A stretch of DNA of 64,000 nt from Bog-473 sp963787485 (GTDB lineage: Bacteria; Actinomycetota; Acidimicrobiia; Acidimicrobiales; RAAP-2), in the NCBI GenBank assembly GCA_963787485.1, contig CAWBDF010000007.1, forward strand, positions 1,302,001 to 1,366,000, in the 5' to 3' direction. Below are positions 36,900 to 45,644 of this stretch, one piece after another (positions within the stretch are counted from its first letter, which is position 1; each line of letters begins with the position of its first letter). The notes beneath the pieces are model-generated. The model was not told where the DNA came from, ran no database searches, and saw nothing but the letters and a program-made list of their open reading frames with translations. The position numbers and the translations under genes were made by a program.

Positions 36900-37910
36900 A
36901 TGACACTGGCGCAAGCAACGGCGCCCGTCCTCGAGGAGCTCTGCTCCGAGGACGTAGCTCTCGACGGGTTGAGCATTAATGAACATCTTCGAACCGGTGG
37001 ATTAAGTGAGACGCACATTTCGCTGTTGATGCAGGTGGCGAGTCCTTGGCCGCCGATCGTGGTCTGGGGCGACAGAGGCCTCATCATCGATGGATCTCAC
37101 CGCGTCGAGGCGGCGCGTCGCCTGAACAGAACATCACTTCGAGCGGTGCAATTTCGCGGGACCTTCGACGAGGCATATGTCGAGAGTGTCCGACTCAACG
37201 TGCGTCACGGACTGCCATTGACCATGGACGACCGTCGACGGGCTGCCGCGTGGATGGTGCGGCGCCACAGCGATTGGTCCAACATGAGGATCGCTGAGTT
37301 GTGCGGTGTATCAAGCCGTGCTGTAGCACGACTTCGGGAAGACGTTCACACAGATGAGCGCACGTCAGCCGAACCGATTGAGCGGAGGACGGGCCGAGAT
37401 GGTCGGCGGCGTCCCGTGGAACACGAGAAGGTTCGCGAACGGATTGTAATGGAGCTCAGAAGGAATCCTACTGGGTCTTTGCGCGAAATTGGCGCCGTGG
37501 CTGGTGCATCTCCGGAGACAGTTCGCGCCGTAAAGGCAACGAAACACGACATTGGTTCAACTGGTCAAGTGAAAGAAAACTGTGAGGCACACGACACCGA
37601 GTGGCGATCGGCTATCGGTTCCGCCCGATCGCGAGGAATGACGGTAACCTCCACCGAAGATTTCTGGTTAAACGACTCCGCGTTGCTCGCGACTGGTGAG
37701 GGTACGCAGTTCGCCTCATGGTTCGATGCCACCAAGGTGGATGGTGATTACCTCAAGTACGTCCCCGAGGTGCCGTTGAGTCGGGTGTACGAGATCGCTG
37801 ACGAAGCTCATCGGCGATCGGCTGCATGGACCGAATTTGCAAAAGCATTGGAGGCGCGTACACGTGCGAGCCAATCAGACGGCGTTGTTACGTACGCTAG
37901 GTCGCGATGA
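36900..37910 (+). CDS. ParB-domain regulator of the StrR/NovG type
   Basis: 336 residues. The N-terminal half has a ParB-like core (WPPIVVWGDRGLIIDGSHRV), then NVRHGLPLTMDDRRRAAAWM and a helix-turn-helix (MRIAELCGVSSRAVARLRE). This order and spacing match the StrR/NovG family of pathway-specific activators from antibiotic clusters rather than chromosome-partition ParB. A second putative helix-turn-helix lies around residues 190-215 (GSLREIGAVAGASPETVRAV). ATG 36900 follows AAGGGGGG. There is no parA or parS nearby, so a transcriptional role is favoured. Its target genes are unknown. Confidence 0.82.
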   Translation: MTLAQATAPVLEELCSEDVALDGLSINEHLRTGGLSETHISLLMQVASPWPPIVVWGDRGLIIDGSHRVEAARRLNRTSLRAVQFRGTFDEAYVESVRLNVRHGLPLTMDDRRRAAAWMVRRHSDWSNMRIAELCGVSSRAVARLREDVHTDERTSAEPIERRTGRDGRRRPVEHEKVRERIVMELRRNPTGSLREIGAVAGASPETVRAVKATKHDIGSTGQVKENCEAHDTEWRSAIGSARSRGMTVTSTEDFWLNDSALLATGEGTQFASWFDATKVDGDYLKYVPEVPLSRVYEIADEAHRRSAAWTEFAKALEARTRASQSDGVVTYARSR

Positions 37911-37998
37911 CTGTATGGGGGACTTGGCAGTCGGTTGCTAGCCACACCCTGACTGCCCCACGTCGCATCAAAGAAGATCATGCTGGTGAAGCCAAAGG

Positions 37999-38454
37999 TC
38001 ATTCAGACGGGCGTGACCCAATAGCGAATGACATCAACCGACAGCCGTCAGGTCCTGGACGCAATCCGTGATCAAGTCCGGCCATGACGATGCAATCCCC
38101 GGCAGAAATCGGGTGTGAGCCATCCCCCAGGATGAGGTCCGCTGTTCCGTCTTGGACCACGACGAGATCGATACTGTTGCGGTGATGCAATTCAGTACCG
38201 GGCGACGGTTCATCCTTCACTGCATGAGGTTCGTGTTCGACCACGTACCACTGAACGAGACCCGGAGCGGGCCCGCCCCGCACCAACGTTCCAAGGCCAG
38301 GGAGTGCCGCCGGCGGCGGACTCTGGTCAGTTCTGAACATCGTGGCTGCTGCGGTACCGGGCACCCCGTCGATGGGTGTCAGTTCAATGACGCTCTCAGA
38401 AGCGACGCACGAGCGTCCATAGGCATCAGTGCCAAGGACAAGGAGGCGCATCAT
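37999..38454 (-). CDS. Small cupin-domain protein
   Basis: 151 residues. The C-terminal two thirds form a single cupin barrel (NSIDLVVVQDGTADLILGDG ... ISAGDCIVMAGLDHGLRPG), with possible metal ligands His (LHHRNS) and His (GLDHGL). Cupins of this size bind or sense small molecules or act as dioxygenases and isomerases; the function here is unassigned. ATG 38454 follows GAGAAAGG. Convergent with the StrR-like gene. Confidence 0.8.
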   Translation of the reverse strand: MMRLLVLGTDAYGRSCVASESVIELTPIDGVPGTAAATMFRTDQSPPPAALPGLGTLVRGGPAPGLVQWYVVEHEPHAVKDEPSPGTELHHRNSIDLVVVQDGTADLILGDGSHPISAGDCIVMAGLDHGLRPGPDGCRLMSFAIGSRPSE

Positions 38455-38772
38455 TGTCGCCTTTCTCGACACTCAGGTCGGCTCGGAACCAGCTCCATTG
38501 TCGTTCTACACATTGAATGCCATCGGGTGCACGATAGCTAGGACGTTTGCCGGTTTCGATCAAACTGGCGCAGCGCTGGGTGTGGATCTCGCAACAGGAC
38601 AACAGCGCGACAGCCGGCGTTGGCCCGTGTGAAGAATCCTCGCTAATTCATGCTCGGATTGTCTTGCGGGTGGCTGTGGCAGTTCCTTCCGCCCCTCTCG
38701 GGGGGATCGCGAGCCCCCGTGTCACTACCTCCTGTCCCTGGGTGTCCCCGATGTCGCCAGTAGCGTCGTTCT

Positions 38773-39459
38773 ATGGAAAGGCGTCAGGGGACCGGGACTC
38801 GACAGCGAAATCCCGAGCGGACCCGTCGACGAGTGCTCGACAGCGTCGTCGCGACCGTTCTCAAAGTCGGCTACTACAGGGCGAGTTCGAATGAAATCGC
38901 TCGCCAAGCTGGAGTGAGCTGGGGCTCTATTCAGCACCTGTTTGGAACCCGGGAGCAGTTGATGCTTGACGTAGTCAATGATTGCGGCGTTGATGCCGAA
39001 CGACAGTTTGCGGCCGCGACGATCGCTGGTTCGTCGCTTGAAGACCGGCTATATGAGGCCCTTGACGTGCTGGCGACCTACTACGACCAGAGTAGATACC
39101 TAGTCCAGCTTCAGATCCTCTTGGACCTCTCTACTAATCCGAAGTTGCCGTCTCGAGTCCGGCGAGCAGTGCGTCGTGAGGACGGAGAGGAGTTTGATAG
39201 CCTCGCCGAGCCTCTCCTTCGGAAAGCACTCAACGAAATCGCCGACGAGCGCGATCTGGTCCTCTACGCGTTCATGACGATGCGCGGATATTTGCTGTCT
39301 TCTGCCGCGTCGCGCTTGATCTCGAAATTGCCCGAAGGAGCAGTCGTTCGCCTCATCGGGGGGGCCGCTGACGAGGAGACCCTGCGTAGACACTTGATCC
39401 GAGGCATCGGCGCAACCATCCGGGAGGAAGCACGGTTGCGCGGGTATTCGACCGGCTGA
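38773..39459 (+). CDS. TetR-4: TetR-family regulator, paralog of TetR-6
   Basis: 228 residues. Helix-turn-helix RASSNEIARQAGVSWGSIQ then HLFG near residues 40-65. TetR-6 has the same recognition region with conservative changes (KASSNQIARHAGVTWGAID). The ligand domain is also colinear (SLEDRLYEALDVL against SLEDRLHSVLDIL). A copy of the TAGTA palindrome lies 66 bases after its stop, ahead of TauD-4, so it is a candidate to bind that site. Confidence 0.9.
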   Translation: MERRQGTGTRQRNPERTRRRVLDSVVATVLKVGYYRASSNEIARQAGVSWGSIQHLFGTREQLMLDVVNDCGVDAERQFAAATIAGSSLEDRLYEALDVLATYYDQSRYLVQLQILLDLSTNPKLPSRVRRAVRREDGEEFDSLAEPLLRKALNEIADERDLVLYAFMTMRGYLLSSAASRLISKLPEGAVVRLIGGAADEETLRRHLIRGIGATIREEARLRGYSTG

Positions 39460-39525
39460 TTCTGACGATTTTCCTTGAGCAGCGTCACCTAGAGTCGGAC
39501 AGTGCGCAGGACCCACCCGCAAATA

Positions 39526-39537
39526 TAGTAAGTGCTA
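39526..39537. promoter_or_regulatory. Shared palindrome, one mismatch, upstream of TauD-4
   Basis: TAGTA-AG-TGCTA. The longer string ATAGTAAGTGCTATGT continues like the site at 30593 (TAGTAGATACTATGT). Lies between TetR-4 and TauD-4, 170 bases before the TauD-4 start. Confidence 0.5.
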
Positions 39538-39707
39538 TGTAAAGTGTTGGAGGAGCTGCCACTATCAATTGGGAGTAAGTACTCTTTAGAATTCAGGGTG
39601 GCGCGGCCAGCGATCTCAGGCGCAAATCGCAAATGGGTTGGCCCTGACAGCCGTTGAGGGGCTATCTCTTCGGATGGCAACAGGTTGAACAACAGGAGAA
39701 GAAAGTC

Positions 39708-40577
39708 ATGTCTCAACTCGAGTTGCGGAATCTCCATCCAGCGGTCGGAGCGGAGGTCGTGCGATTCGAGCCCAAGCGGCCGCTTGATCAGCAGACGATT
39801 GGTCAGCTGCGAACAGCTTTCGATGGCCGCGGAATGTTGGTGTTTCGCAACCTCGATATCGACGAAGACATGCAGCGATATCTGGTCTACGCACTCATCG
39901 GCGAGGAGGCGCCCGTCCCGGATGAGCTCACAGAGAAGACGCCGTGGATCGTTTCAAACAAGGTGGAGGATGGCGCTGCGCCCTATGGGCGTTTGCTATT
40001 CCACTGCGACACGATGTGGGCCCATAATTTTGAGATGATCCTTTCGCTTTACGGCGACAAGGTCGTTCCACCCACCGCTCCAACTCTGTTCACCAGCATG
40101 GGTGATGCGTGGGATCGCGTGCCTGAGACCTTGCGTACACGCCTCAGCACTCTTGAGGCTCGCCACGGATTCGACCATCGGTATCCCAATCGTGGCGGTG
40201 ACGAGAATGTCACGGACACATACTTCGAAGATTCGCGTTCGATGGTGCGGCCGGTTGAGCTCGTTCATCCCCGCACTGGCAGGAAGTTGCTATATATCTC
40301 ACAGCAGGCCACTATCGAGATTCTCGGGCTCTCTGCCGAAGAGAATGAAGCACTGCTCGCCGAGTTGTTCGAGTATCTCTATGTTCCATCTGCCATCTTG
40401 CGCCACGACTGGCGCGAAGGCGATTTGGTCGTGTGGGACAACGTGGCTGTGCAACATGGCCGCGGGAACGTGACGCTGGATGAACCTGAGCGCACGCTTC
40501 GCAAGGTTGGCGGCCCGATCACTTACGAACCGGGCGAGGTCCTTCTGCCTGTCTATTCCAAGGTGTCAGGAGCCTGA
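39708..40577 (+). CDS. TauD-4: TauD/TfdA-like Fe(II)/2-oxoglutarate dioxygenase
   Basis: 289 residues, colinear with TauD-2. His99, Asp101 (LLFHCDTMW), His250 (VAVQHGR) and Arg near 262 (ERTLRKV). Contains HGFDHRYPNRGGDE like TauD-2. ATG 39708 follows GGAGAAGAAAG. Leads a row TauD-4, SnoaL, amidohydrolase-2, matching the TauD plus amidohydrolase pairing of the 16.7-21 kb operon. Confidence 0.92.
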   Translation: MSQLELRNLHPAVGAEVVRFEPKRPLDQQTIGQLRTAFDGRGMLVFRNLDIDEDMQRYLVYALIGEEAPVPDELTEKTPWIVSNKVEDGAAPYGRLLFHCDTMWAHNFEMILSLYGDKVVPPTAPTLFTSMGDAWDRVPETLRTRLSTLEARHGFDHRYPNRGGDENVTDTYFEDSRSMVRPVELVHPRTGRKLLYISQQATIEILGLSAEENEALLAELFEYLYVPSAILRHDWREGDLVVWDNVAVQHGRGNVTLDEPERTLRKVGGPITYEPGEVLLPVYSKVSGA

Positions 40578-40719
40578 GACGATGTCGGGGGTTGGAGAGT
40601 CCAAAAGCAGGGCGCTGACCTCGGCGCTGGAACTCGGGAATGAGCCAGACAATCCGGCCCAGTGCGGGAGATCGCGGTCTGCGCGTCAGAACTCGACGAT
40701 GGATCTCGGAGTGTGACAC

Positions 40720-41247
40720 GTGGTTGATGTCTTTCCTGATCGTGAGGCCGCAGTGCAGATGCTGCTTGACAAGCAGGCGATTCACGAGGCAACCATGCGC
40801 TATTGCCGAGGCGCCGACCGTTGCGACGCGAACATGATCAATTCGGCATATCACCTCGACGGAAAGGATGAGCGAAACGGCGAGGTTCTCATTGGCGCAG
40901 CGATCGGGCCGGCGATTGTGAAGTCCCTGCAAAGTGGGATGCAGTCGACGAATCATCAGATTGGAACTCAACTTATTGAGGTGTACGGGGACATTGCGGC
41001 CAGTGAGTCCTACTCAACGGGCACCCATATCCTCATGGGTGGGCGGCGGTTGCATACGCTTGTGCGCTACCTCGATCGTTTCCAACGCAAGTCAGGGGAA
41101 TGGAGAGTTGTTCATCGGATCGTCCTACCCGAGGTGATGGAAGTCCTGCCACCCTCAGATGATCCACAGTTCGCTCCCACAACCCCTGGACGCCGAGATA
41201 ACAGCGACCCCTCATACGCCCTCTTTCGAGAGGCCCAGAGCTCGTAG
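40720..41247 (+). CDS. SnoaL/NTF2-fold protein
   Basis: 175 residues. The N-terminal helix LLDKQAIHEATMRYCRGADR and SYSTGTHILMGGRRLHTLVRYLDRF are typical of the SnoaL-like group found with dioxygenases and dehydrogenases in aromatic or steroid catabolism, where members act as small isomerases, dehydratases or hydroxylase subunits. GTG 40720 has GGAG about nine bases upstream. Lies between TauD-4 and amidohydrolase-2 on the same strand. Confidence 0.85.
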   Translation: MVDVFPDREAAVQMLLDKQAIHEATMRYCRGADRCDANMINSAYHLDGKDERNGEVLIGAAIGPAIVKSLQSGMQSTNHQIGTQLIEVYGDIAASESYSTGTHILMGGRRLHTLVRYLDRFQRKSGEWRVVHRIVLPEVMEVLPPSDDPQFAPTTPGRRDNSDPSYALFREAQSS

Positions 41248-41422
41248 TGGATGCGAGTGTGGAACGAGGCCAGGCCACGAGAGCTGTGACGATTCAGTTC
41301 AGATCTGAAGGGACCGCGAGTTCTACCCGCAAGGGTGGGCAGCTTGGTCGCGAGGAGAACTACAAACCAGTGCTCCTCGCGACCCATTCGACATGCTCGT
41401 CACTCCACCAAAGGGGATAAAC

Positions 41423-42682
41423 ATGGAACGTTCCGACAAGAGGCCATATACATTGATTTCGACCGATGCCCATGCCGGTGCCGATCTCATCGACTACAAG
41501 CCCTACCTGCCGTCGACGTTCCACGACGAGTTTGATCGATGGGCGGCCGACTTCCACGATCCATGGGCCGATCTCGACAAGGCCACTCACTACGACGACG
41601 CCGACGTGCTCATGGGACGAGCCTCGTTCGTCTCGCGGTATAGCTGGGATAGTGCCGCGCGAATCGAGCACATGGATGCGGAGGGAATCGCCGCCGAGGT
41701 GCTGTTCCCGAATACGGTCCCTCCTTTCTATCCAAGCGGCATTATCACTGCGCTCGCGCCCCGAACGGCCGAGGAGTACCGATACCGCTGGGAGGGCATA
41801 CGGGCGCACAATCGGTGGCTAGTCGACTTTTGCGGTCAGCTCCCTGGCCGGCGGATTGGCATGGCGCAGGTCTTCGTGGACGATATCGATGACGCCATTA
41901 CCGAGATGCGATGGGCGAAGGGTGCCGGCTTGTCGGGGGTTCTGATTCCGGGCGATGTCGGTGCGCTCTACGACTCGCGCTACGACCCGCTGTGGGCGGC
42001 GAGCTGTGAATTTGAGCTGCCCGTGCACCGCCATGCAATCATTGTCACAGAACAGACCACCACCTTCGCTACTGCGGCGGCGGCGGTCGGTGCCCACGAA
42101 TTCCAGTTCTGGGTCGGACGAGTGATCGGACACCTGGTTCTGGGGGGTGTATTCCAGCGTTACCCAGAACTCAAGTTCGTGATCACCGAGACCGGGTGTT
42201 CCTGGGTGCCGCCCCAACTGCGGCAGCTTGATGGCGAGATCCGGTTCGGCAAGATCCCTGGACAGGGACAGGTGGTGTTCGGCGACGCCGTCGCAGGACT
42301 TGACGTCTCGGCCACCGAGTACTTCAGGCGCAACTGCTGGATTGGGATGTCGACCGTGCGCCCGGATGAGATCGCCATGCGCCACGAGATCGGGGTCGAT
42401 CGACTTATGTGGGGTGCGGACTACCCCCATACAGAGGGTTCGTTCCCCTACACCCGGCTGGCACTGCGCCTTCTCTTTTCGGACGTTCCCGAGTCCGAGG
42501 TGCGGGCCATGACATCGGAGAACGCCGCCAACGTTTACGGTTGCGACCTTACTGTCCTTCAGAGCATTGCGAACCGGATCGGTCCGACAGTCGAGGAGGT
42601 GGCGACACCGGTGGTTTCCGAAGAGCTTCCCCAGTTTTCTATGTCGGCTTCGATCATGCCGGCCCTGACGGCCGCTCGTTAG
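41423..42682 (+). CDS. Amidohydrolase-2: metal-dependent amidohydrolase, paralog of amidohydrolase-1
   Basis: 419 residues. DAHAGADLIDYKPYLPS at the N-terminus, LPVHRHAI, AVGAHEFQF, TGCSWVPP and WGADYPHTEGSFPYTR match amidohydrolase-1 in order and spacing. AAGGGGAT precedes ATG 41423. Third gene of the TauD-4 row. Confidence 0.9.
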   Translation: MERSDKRPYTLISTDAHAGADLIDYKPYLPSTFHDEFDRWAADFHDPWADLDKATHYDDADVLMGRASFVSRYSWDSAARIEHMDAEGIAAEVLFPNTVPPFYPSGIITALAPRTAEEYRYRWEGIRAHNRWLVDFCGQLPGRRIGMAQVFVDDIDDAITEMRWAKGAGLSGVLIPGDVGALYDSRYDPLWAASCEFELPVHRHAIIVTEQTTTFATAAAAVGAHEFQFWVGRVIGHLVLGGVFQRYPELKFVITETGCSWVPPQLRQLDGEIRFGKIPGQGQVVFGDAVAGLDVSATEYFRRNCWIGMSTVRPDEIAMRHEIGVDRLMWGADYPHTEGSFPYTRLALRLLFSDVPESEVRAMTSENAANVYGCDLTVLQSIANRIGPTVEEVATPVVSEELPQFSMSASIMPALTAAR

Positions 42683-43202
42683 CGGGAGAGGAGCGCTGTT
42701 AAACGCCTATTCCCCTGTCGTGCAATGACAACTTCCTTCCCCACGATCAACCGGGATGGTGAAGGGATCCGTCGAGTTCACGTCGTCGAAGTGGGGGAGC
42801 ATATCGTCGACACTGGGTGGCGTGGTCGGAGTTCGAAGAGCCGGTGCGGCGGTCTTAGTTGGCATCTCGATGAATGAGATTGACTTGGATCCGCTGGCCT
42901 CACGATCTGCATTAGGCCCTAGTTTCCAAGTTGGCGTAGGCGATCAACCTTTTACTTGCGAGAAAATGGCAAGGCGTTCATCCACACCTCGTCGTTGTCG
43001 ATTCTCCGGTTCCCTTGACGGTTGAATCCGGCGACGGGGTGAAACCTGCAGCGAGATGACGAGAGTCTCTTGCTCGGTCAGATCGAATCGCTGCCGAACA
43101 ACACGCCAAAACAGCACGCTGCATGTGCATCGCCAGGAGATCCTTCTCAGTCTCGCGATTCGCTCACGGAAAGATGGGAGAGTGCTCCTCATTTGAACGT
43201 CG
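42683..43202. other. Gene-free stretch between amidohydrolase-2 and TetR-5
   Basis: Nothing recognisable on either strand. Short open frames here have no motifs or ribosome sites. Confidence 0.5.
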
Positions 43203-43883
43203 CTAGTGGTTAACTACTGGACTTGACCAATCACGACAGATCTCACTCACCGTTTCGAACGCGTCGTCTATGGACTGCGGTAGGTCATCTTCACACCCAC
43301 TGGCAATCCATCCCTCGACGGCCTCAGCGAGGGCAGCTAAGGCAACCCTTGCGCTGAGCACTGATGTGCGATCAGGAGTCTCGAGGTCACGGCGACGGGC
43401 AATGGCCTCGCTGACCGTGTCGAGCCACTGATGGCCGCGCTCGAAACTCATCCCTCTGAGCTGATCCGATCCAGCCACGATACGAGCCTTCCGCGCCGTG
43501 AGATCAGGATCCATCGCGGTCACCCACTCTTGTTGAATGGCGTGACAGACCGACGTCAGATCGTGTTCTTCAGCCGGGCGCGCGACAATGGCATCGAAAA
43601 GCGCACCGAGACGCTGACCGTGGTCTGAGAGTAATAGGTCGGCCTTGGTCGGAAAGTATCGGAAGAACGTGGTCGGCGAGACGTCAGCTATCGCGGCGAT
43701 CTCCTCAACGGTGGTCGCCTCGTAGCCCTTTTGCTCGAAGAGATCTACGGCCGCAAGTTCGATGGCGGAGCGAGTTCGTGCTTTCTTGCGTTCTCGCAGG
43801 CCATGGACTGGTTTCGCCATCTCAGTCACTTGCTCGGTCGTCATCGGCAGTTTCGATTGTTGGGAGTCAGTTGGTAGTGACAT
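43203..43883 (-). CDS. TetR-5: TetR/AcrR-family regulator
   Basis: 226 residues. Helix-turn-helix YEATTVEEIAAIADVSPTTF then FRYF, with ligand domain segment ARIVAGSDQLRGMS. Same group as TetR-1 and TetR-2. A perfect 12-bp inverted repeat abuts its start, suggesting self-regulation. A P450 N-terminal fragment begins on the opposite strand 41 bases beyond its start, where a divergent target gene would be expected. Confidence 0.9.
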   Translation of the reverse strand: MSLPTDSQQSKLPMTTEQVTEMAKPVHGLRERKKARTRSAIELAAVDLFEQKGYEATTVEEIAAIADVSPTTFFRYFPTKADLLLSDHGQRLGALFDAIVARPAEEHDLTSVCHAIQQEWVTAMDPDLTARKARIVAGSDQLRGMSFERGHQWLDTVSEAIARRRDLETPDRTSVLSARVALAALAEAVEGWIASGCEDDLPQSIDDAFETVSEICRDWSSPVVNH

Positions 43884-43884
43884 T

Positions 43885-43896
43885 CACTTACAAGTG
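43885..43896. promoter_or_regulatory. Inverted repeat at the TetR-5 start, probable operator
   Basis: CACTT-AC-AAGTG, a perfect 5-2-5 palindrome, two bases upstream of the TetR-5 start. The position fits autorepression. Confidence 0.45.
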
Positions 43897-43923
43897 CCAC
43901 GCACAGTCGAATTCCGGAATATT

Positions 43924-44036
43924 TTGAGCGTCACAGCCACCACCTCCGTCCACTTCGACCCTTACTACTGGCAGATCTACGAGAATCCCTATCACGTTTA
44001 CAAGCTTCTACGTGATGAACCGCAGATCAATGCGTC
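43924..44036 (+). pseudogene. Relic: N-terminal fragment of a P450
   Basis: Reads LSVTATTSVHFDPYYWQIYE then NPYHVYKLLRDEP. This is the N-terminal signature of the YDPYD P450 subfamily (FDPYD ... DPYPVYRRLRDE in P450-5). It breaks off after about 38 codons and runs into the end of SDR-3 on the other strand. Divergent from TetR-5, so it is probably what remains of the gene TetR-5 once controlled. Confidence 0.7.
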
Positions 44037-44083
44037 ACAGGTGTCGTGGTGCCGGCCTCGGCCGGGGAACCAGGCGCAGGCTC

Positions 44084-44926
44084 TCAGCCGGCGCCGTGAT
44101 ATCTCGCGACGATGTCTCGAAGTGTGCCAGCTTCGTTCGGATTGCCGGTCAGCATGCCCCCGTCTACACAGATGACCTGGCCTGTCGAGTAGCTCGAGCG
44201 ATCGCTGGCCAAGAAGATTGCCGCTTCTGCAATGTCGTCGGTGCTGCCCTGGCGCGGAATAGGTTGGCGGTCGATGAGGAAGGCCCGCACCTCCGTCATC
44301 ATTGCGTCTTTCGCCTCTGGGTTTAGACCCTTGCCAAGCATGTTGCCCAGTATCGGCGACTCGATGTTTGCTGGTGCGATGCAGTTGACCCTGATGTTGC
44401 ACGGACCGAGGTCGACAGCTGCAGATTGCGCCAACATGATGAGACTCGCCTTCGACATCGCGTAGGCCCAGTTCCCTCGTGACGGTTGCATGCCACCGAT
44501 GGAGGCGGTGTTGATGATCGATCCCCCGCCGTGCTCCTTCATGTGTCGTGCTGCAGCTTGCATGCCATAGGCCGCACCGAGCACGTTAATTGACATGACG
44601 TGGTGAAAGTCCGCGAAATCCTCCTGCAGCAGTCCATCGTGGTGCACGCCCGAGATGCCCGCGTTGTTGAACATGCAATCGAGGCCACCGAAATGCGCAA
44701 CACTGAAGGCTACGAGTTCGTCGACAGAACTCCTATCAGCCACATCGGTCCGTTTGAAGGCCGCGGCGGTCCCAAGTTCATCCGCCAGCACGGTTCCTGC
44801 ATCGGCGTTGACATCTGCGATGACGACCTGTGCGCCTGCTTCGACGAATCGCGAGACACAGCCTCTTCCGATACCAGACGCACCGCCGGTGACGATTGCG
44901 GTCTTTCCTGCCAGCTCTTCGCTCAT
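44084..44926 (-). CDS. SDR-3: short-chain dehydrogenase/reductase
   Basis: 280 residues. Cofactor motif VTGGASGIGRGC with VVIADVNAD (NAD preference), NNAGIS, catalytic Ser (INTASIGG) and YxxxK (YAMSK). C-terminal VDGGMLTGN. ATG 44926 has AGAGAGGAT upstream. Stands alone between the P450 relic and the TetR relic. Confidence 0.92.
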   Translation of the reverse strand: MSEELAGKTAIVTGGASGIGRGCVSRFVEAGAQVVIADVNADAGTVLADELGTAAAFKRTDVADRSSVDELVAFSVAHFGGLDCMFNNAGISGVHHDGLLQEDFADFHHVMSINVLGAAYGMQAAARHMKEHGGGSIINTASIGGMQPSRGNWAYAMSKASLIMLAQSAAVDLGPCNIRVNCIAPANIESPILGNMLGKGLNPEAKDAMMTEVRAFLIDRQPIPRQGSTDDIAEAAIFLASDRSSYSTGQVICVDGGMLTGNPNEAGTLRDIVARYHGAG

Positions 44927-45183
44927 CTGATCCTCTCTGATGGTAGGTCCCGACGATGTTGAGTCAAAGTACGTCTCGCCGTCAACCGCCTGGCGAGCGC
45001 CTTTGACGTGCCATGAGTCTCGCCTTCGGGAGTGTGGGCGACGGCCCGCACTCGGGAGGAGGAGCCGCACAACCGGGAACTCATGCCCGAGGCACTCCGA
45101 CTACTGCATGCGACGTAATCGATGGCTCTTAGTTCAGCTCGATGTCGAGAGTCCGATCAGGCCTTGGTTGAAGATAGTGCAGC

Positions 45184-45540
45184 GTGACTAAGCCCGAGGT
45201 GCTAACGACGACGTTCTTTCGGTACCAAGTAAGACCGCCGTGTCCTGGGCAACCACGGTCACCAGCTTCCGGCGTGGCGCCAGGTCATCGCGCAACGCCC
45301 TCGTTCGAACAAACGATCTCATGGCTTTCAGACGGGCCGTTCGTGGGGAATGATTGGCCGCGGTTCACTCTGAACGGACGGCTCGGAAAGGCCCGGATCG
45401 TGGCCGGGTCGGACCTCCTCACAGGTTTGAGCTCCCACAGTGGCCGGCGGCGGCTGTTTCTGCCCAACGCCATGGAGTCGATACCACAGGCGAATCGCGG
45501 GTCGGTCTTCCGCATCCCATCGGGTGTGGAATACCGACCT
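45184..45540 (+). pseudogene. Relic: decayed TetR gene of the TFFRYF group
   Basis: One frame holds TTTFFRYQ and, about 60 residues later, KARIVAGSDLLTGLS; TetR-5 has TTFFRYF and KARIVAGSDQLRGMS at the same distance. After a shift near 45435 another frame reads AQRHGVDTTGESR, close to TetR-1 LAQRHGLDAPDRR. The start and helix-turn-helix front are gone. It lies just upstream of P450-5, as an original TetR plus P450 pair would. Confidence 0.65.
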
Positions 45541-45558
45541 CCGCGTGAGTGTCTGTTG

Positions 45559-45570
45559 TAGTACTTACTA
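45559..45570. promoter_or_regulatory. Shared palindrome, perfect copy upstream of P450-5
   Basis: TAGTA-CT-TACTA, perfect 5-2-5, ending 74 bases before the P450-5 start. Read on the other strand it continues like the TauD-2 promoter (TCAGTATAGTAAG). Confidence 0.55.
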
Positions 45571-45644
45571 TACTGACGGGGATCATGGCGTGCCCACGAG
45601 CACGACGCACAGGGCTCGTGCAGGGCTAGGGAGAGGGCATCGCG

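Noticed and set aside
36900..37910. Chromosome or plasmid partition ParB
   Set aside because: No parA or parS-like repeats nearby, and the motif order fits the StrR/NovG regulators better.
45184..45561. 125-codon open frame as an intact small gene
   Set aside because: It matches TetR-5 in two short blocks at the right distance but lacks the DNA-binding front and shifts frame, so it is called a relic.
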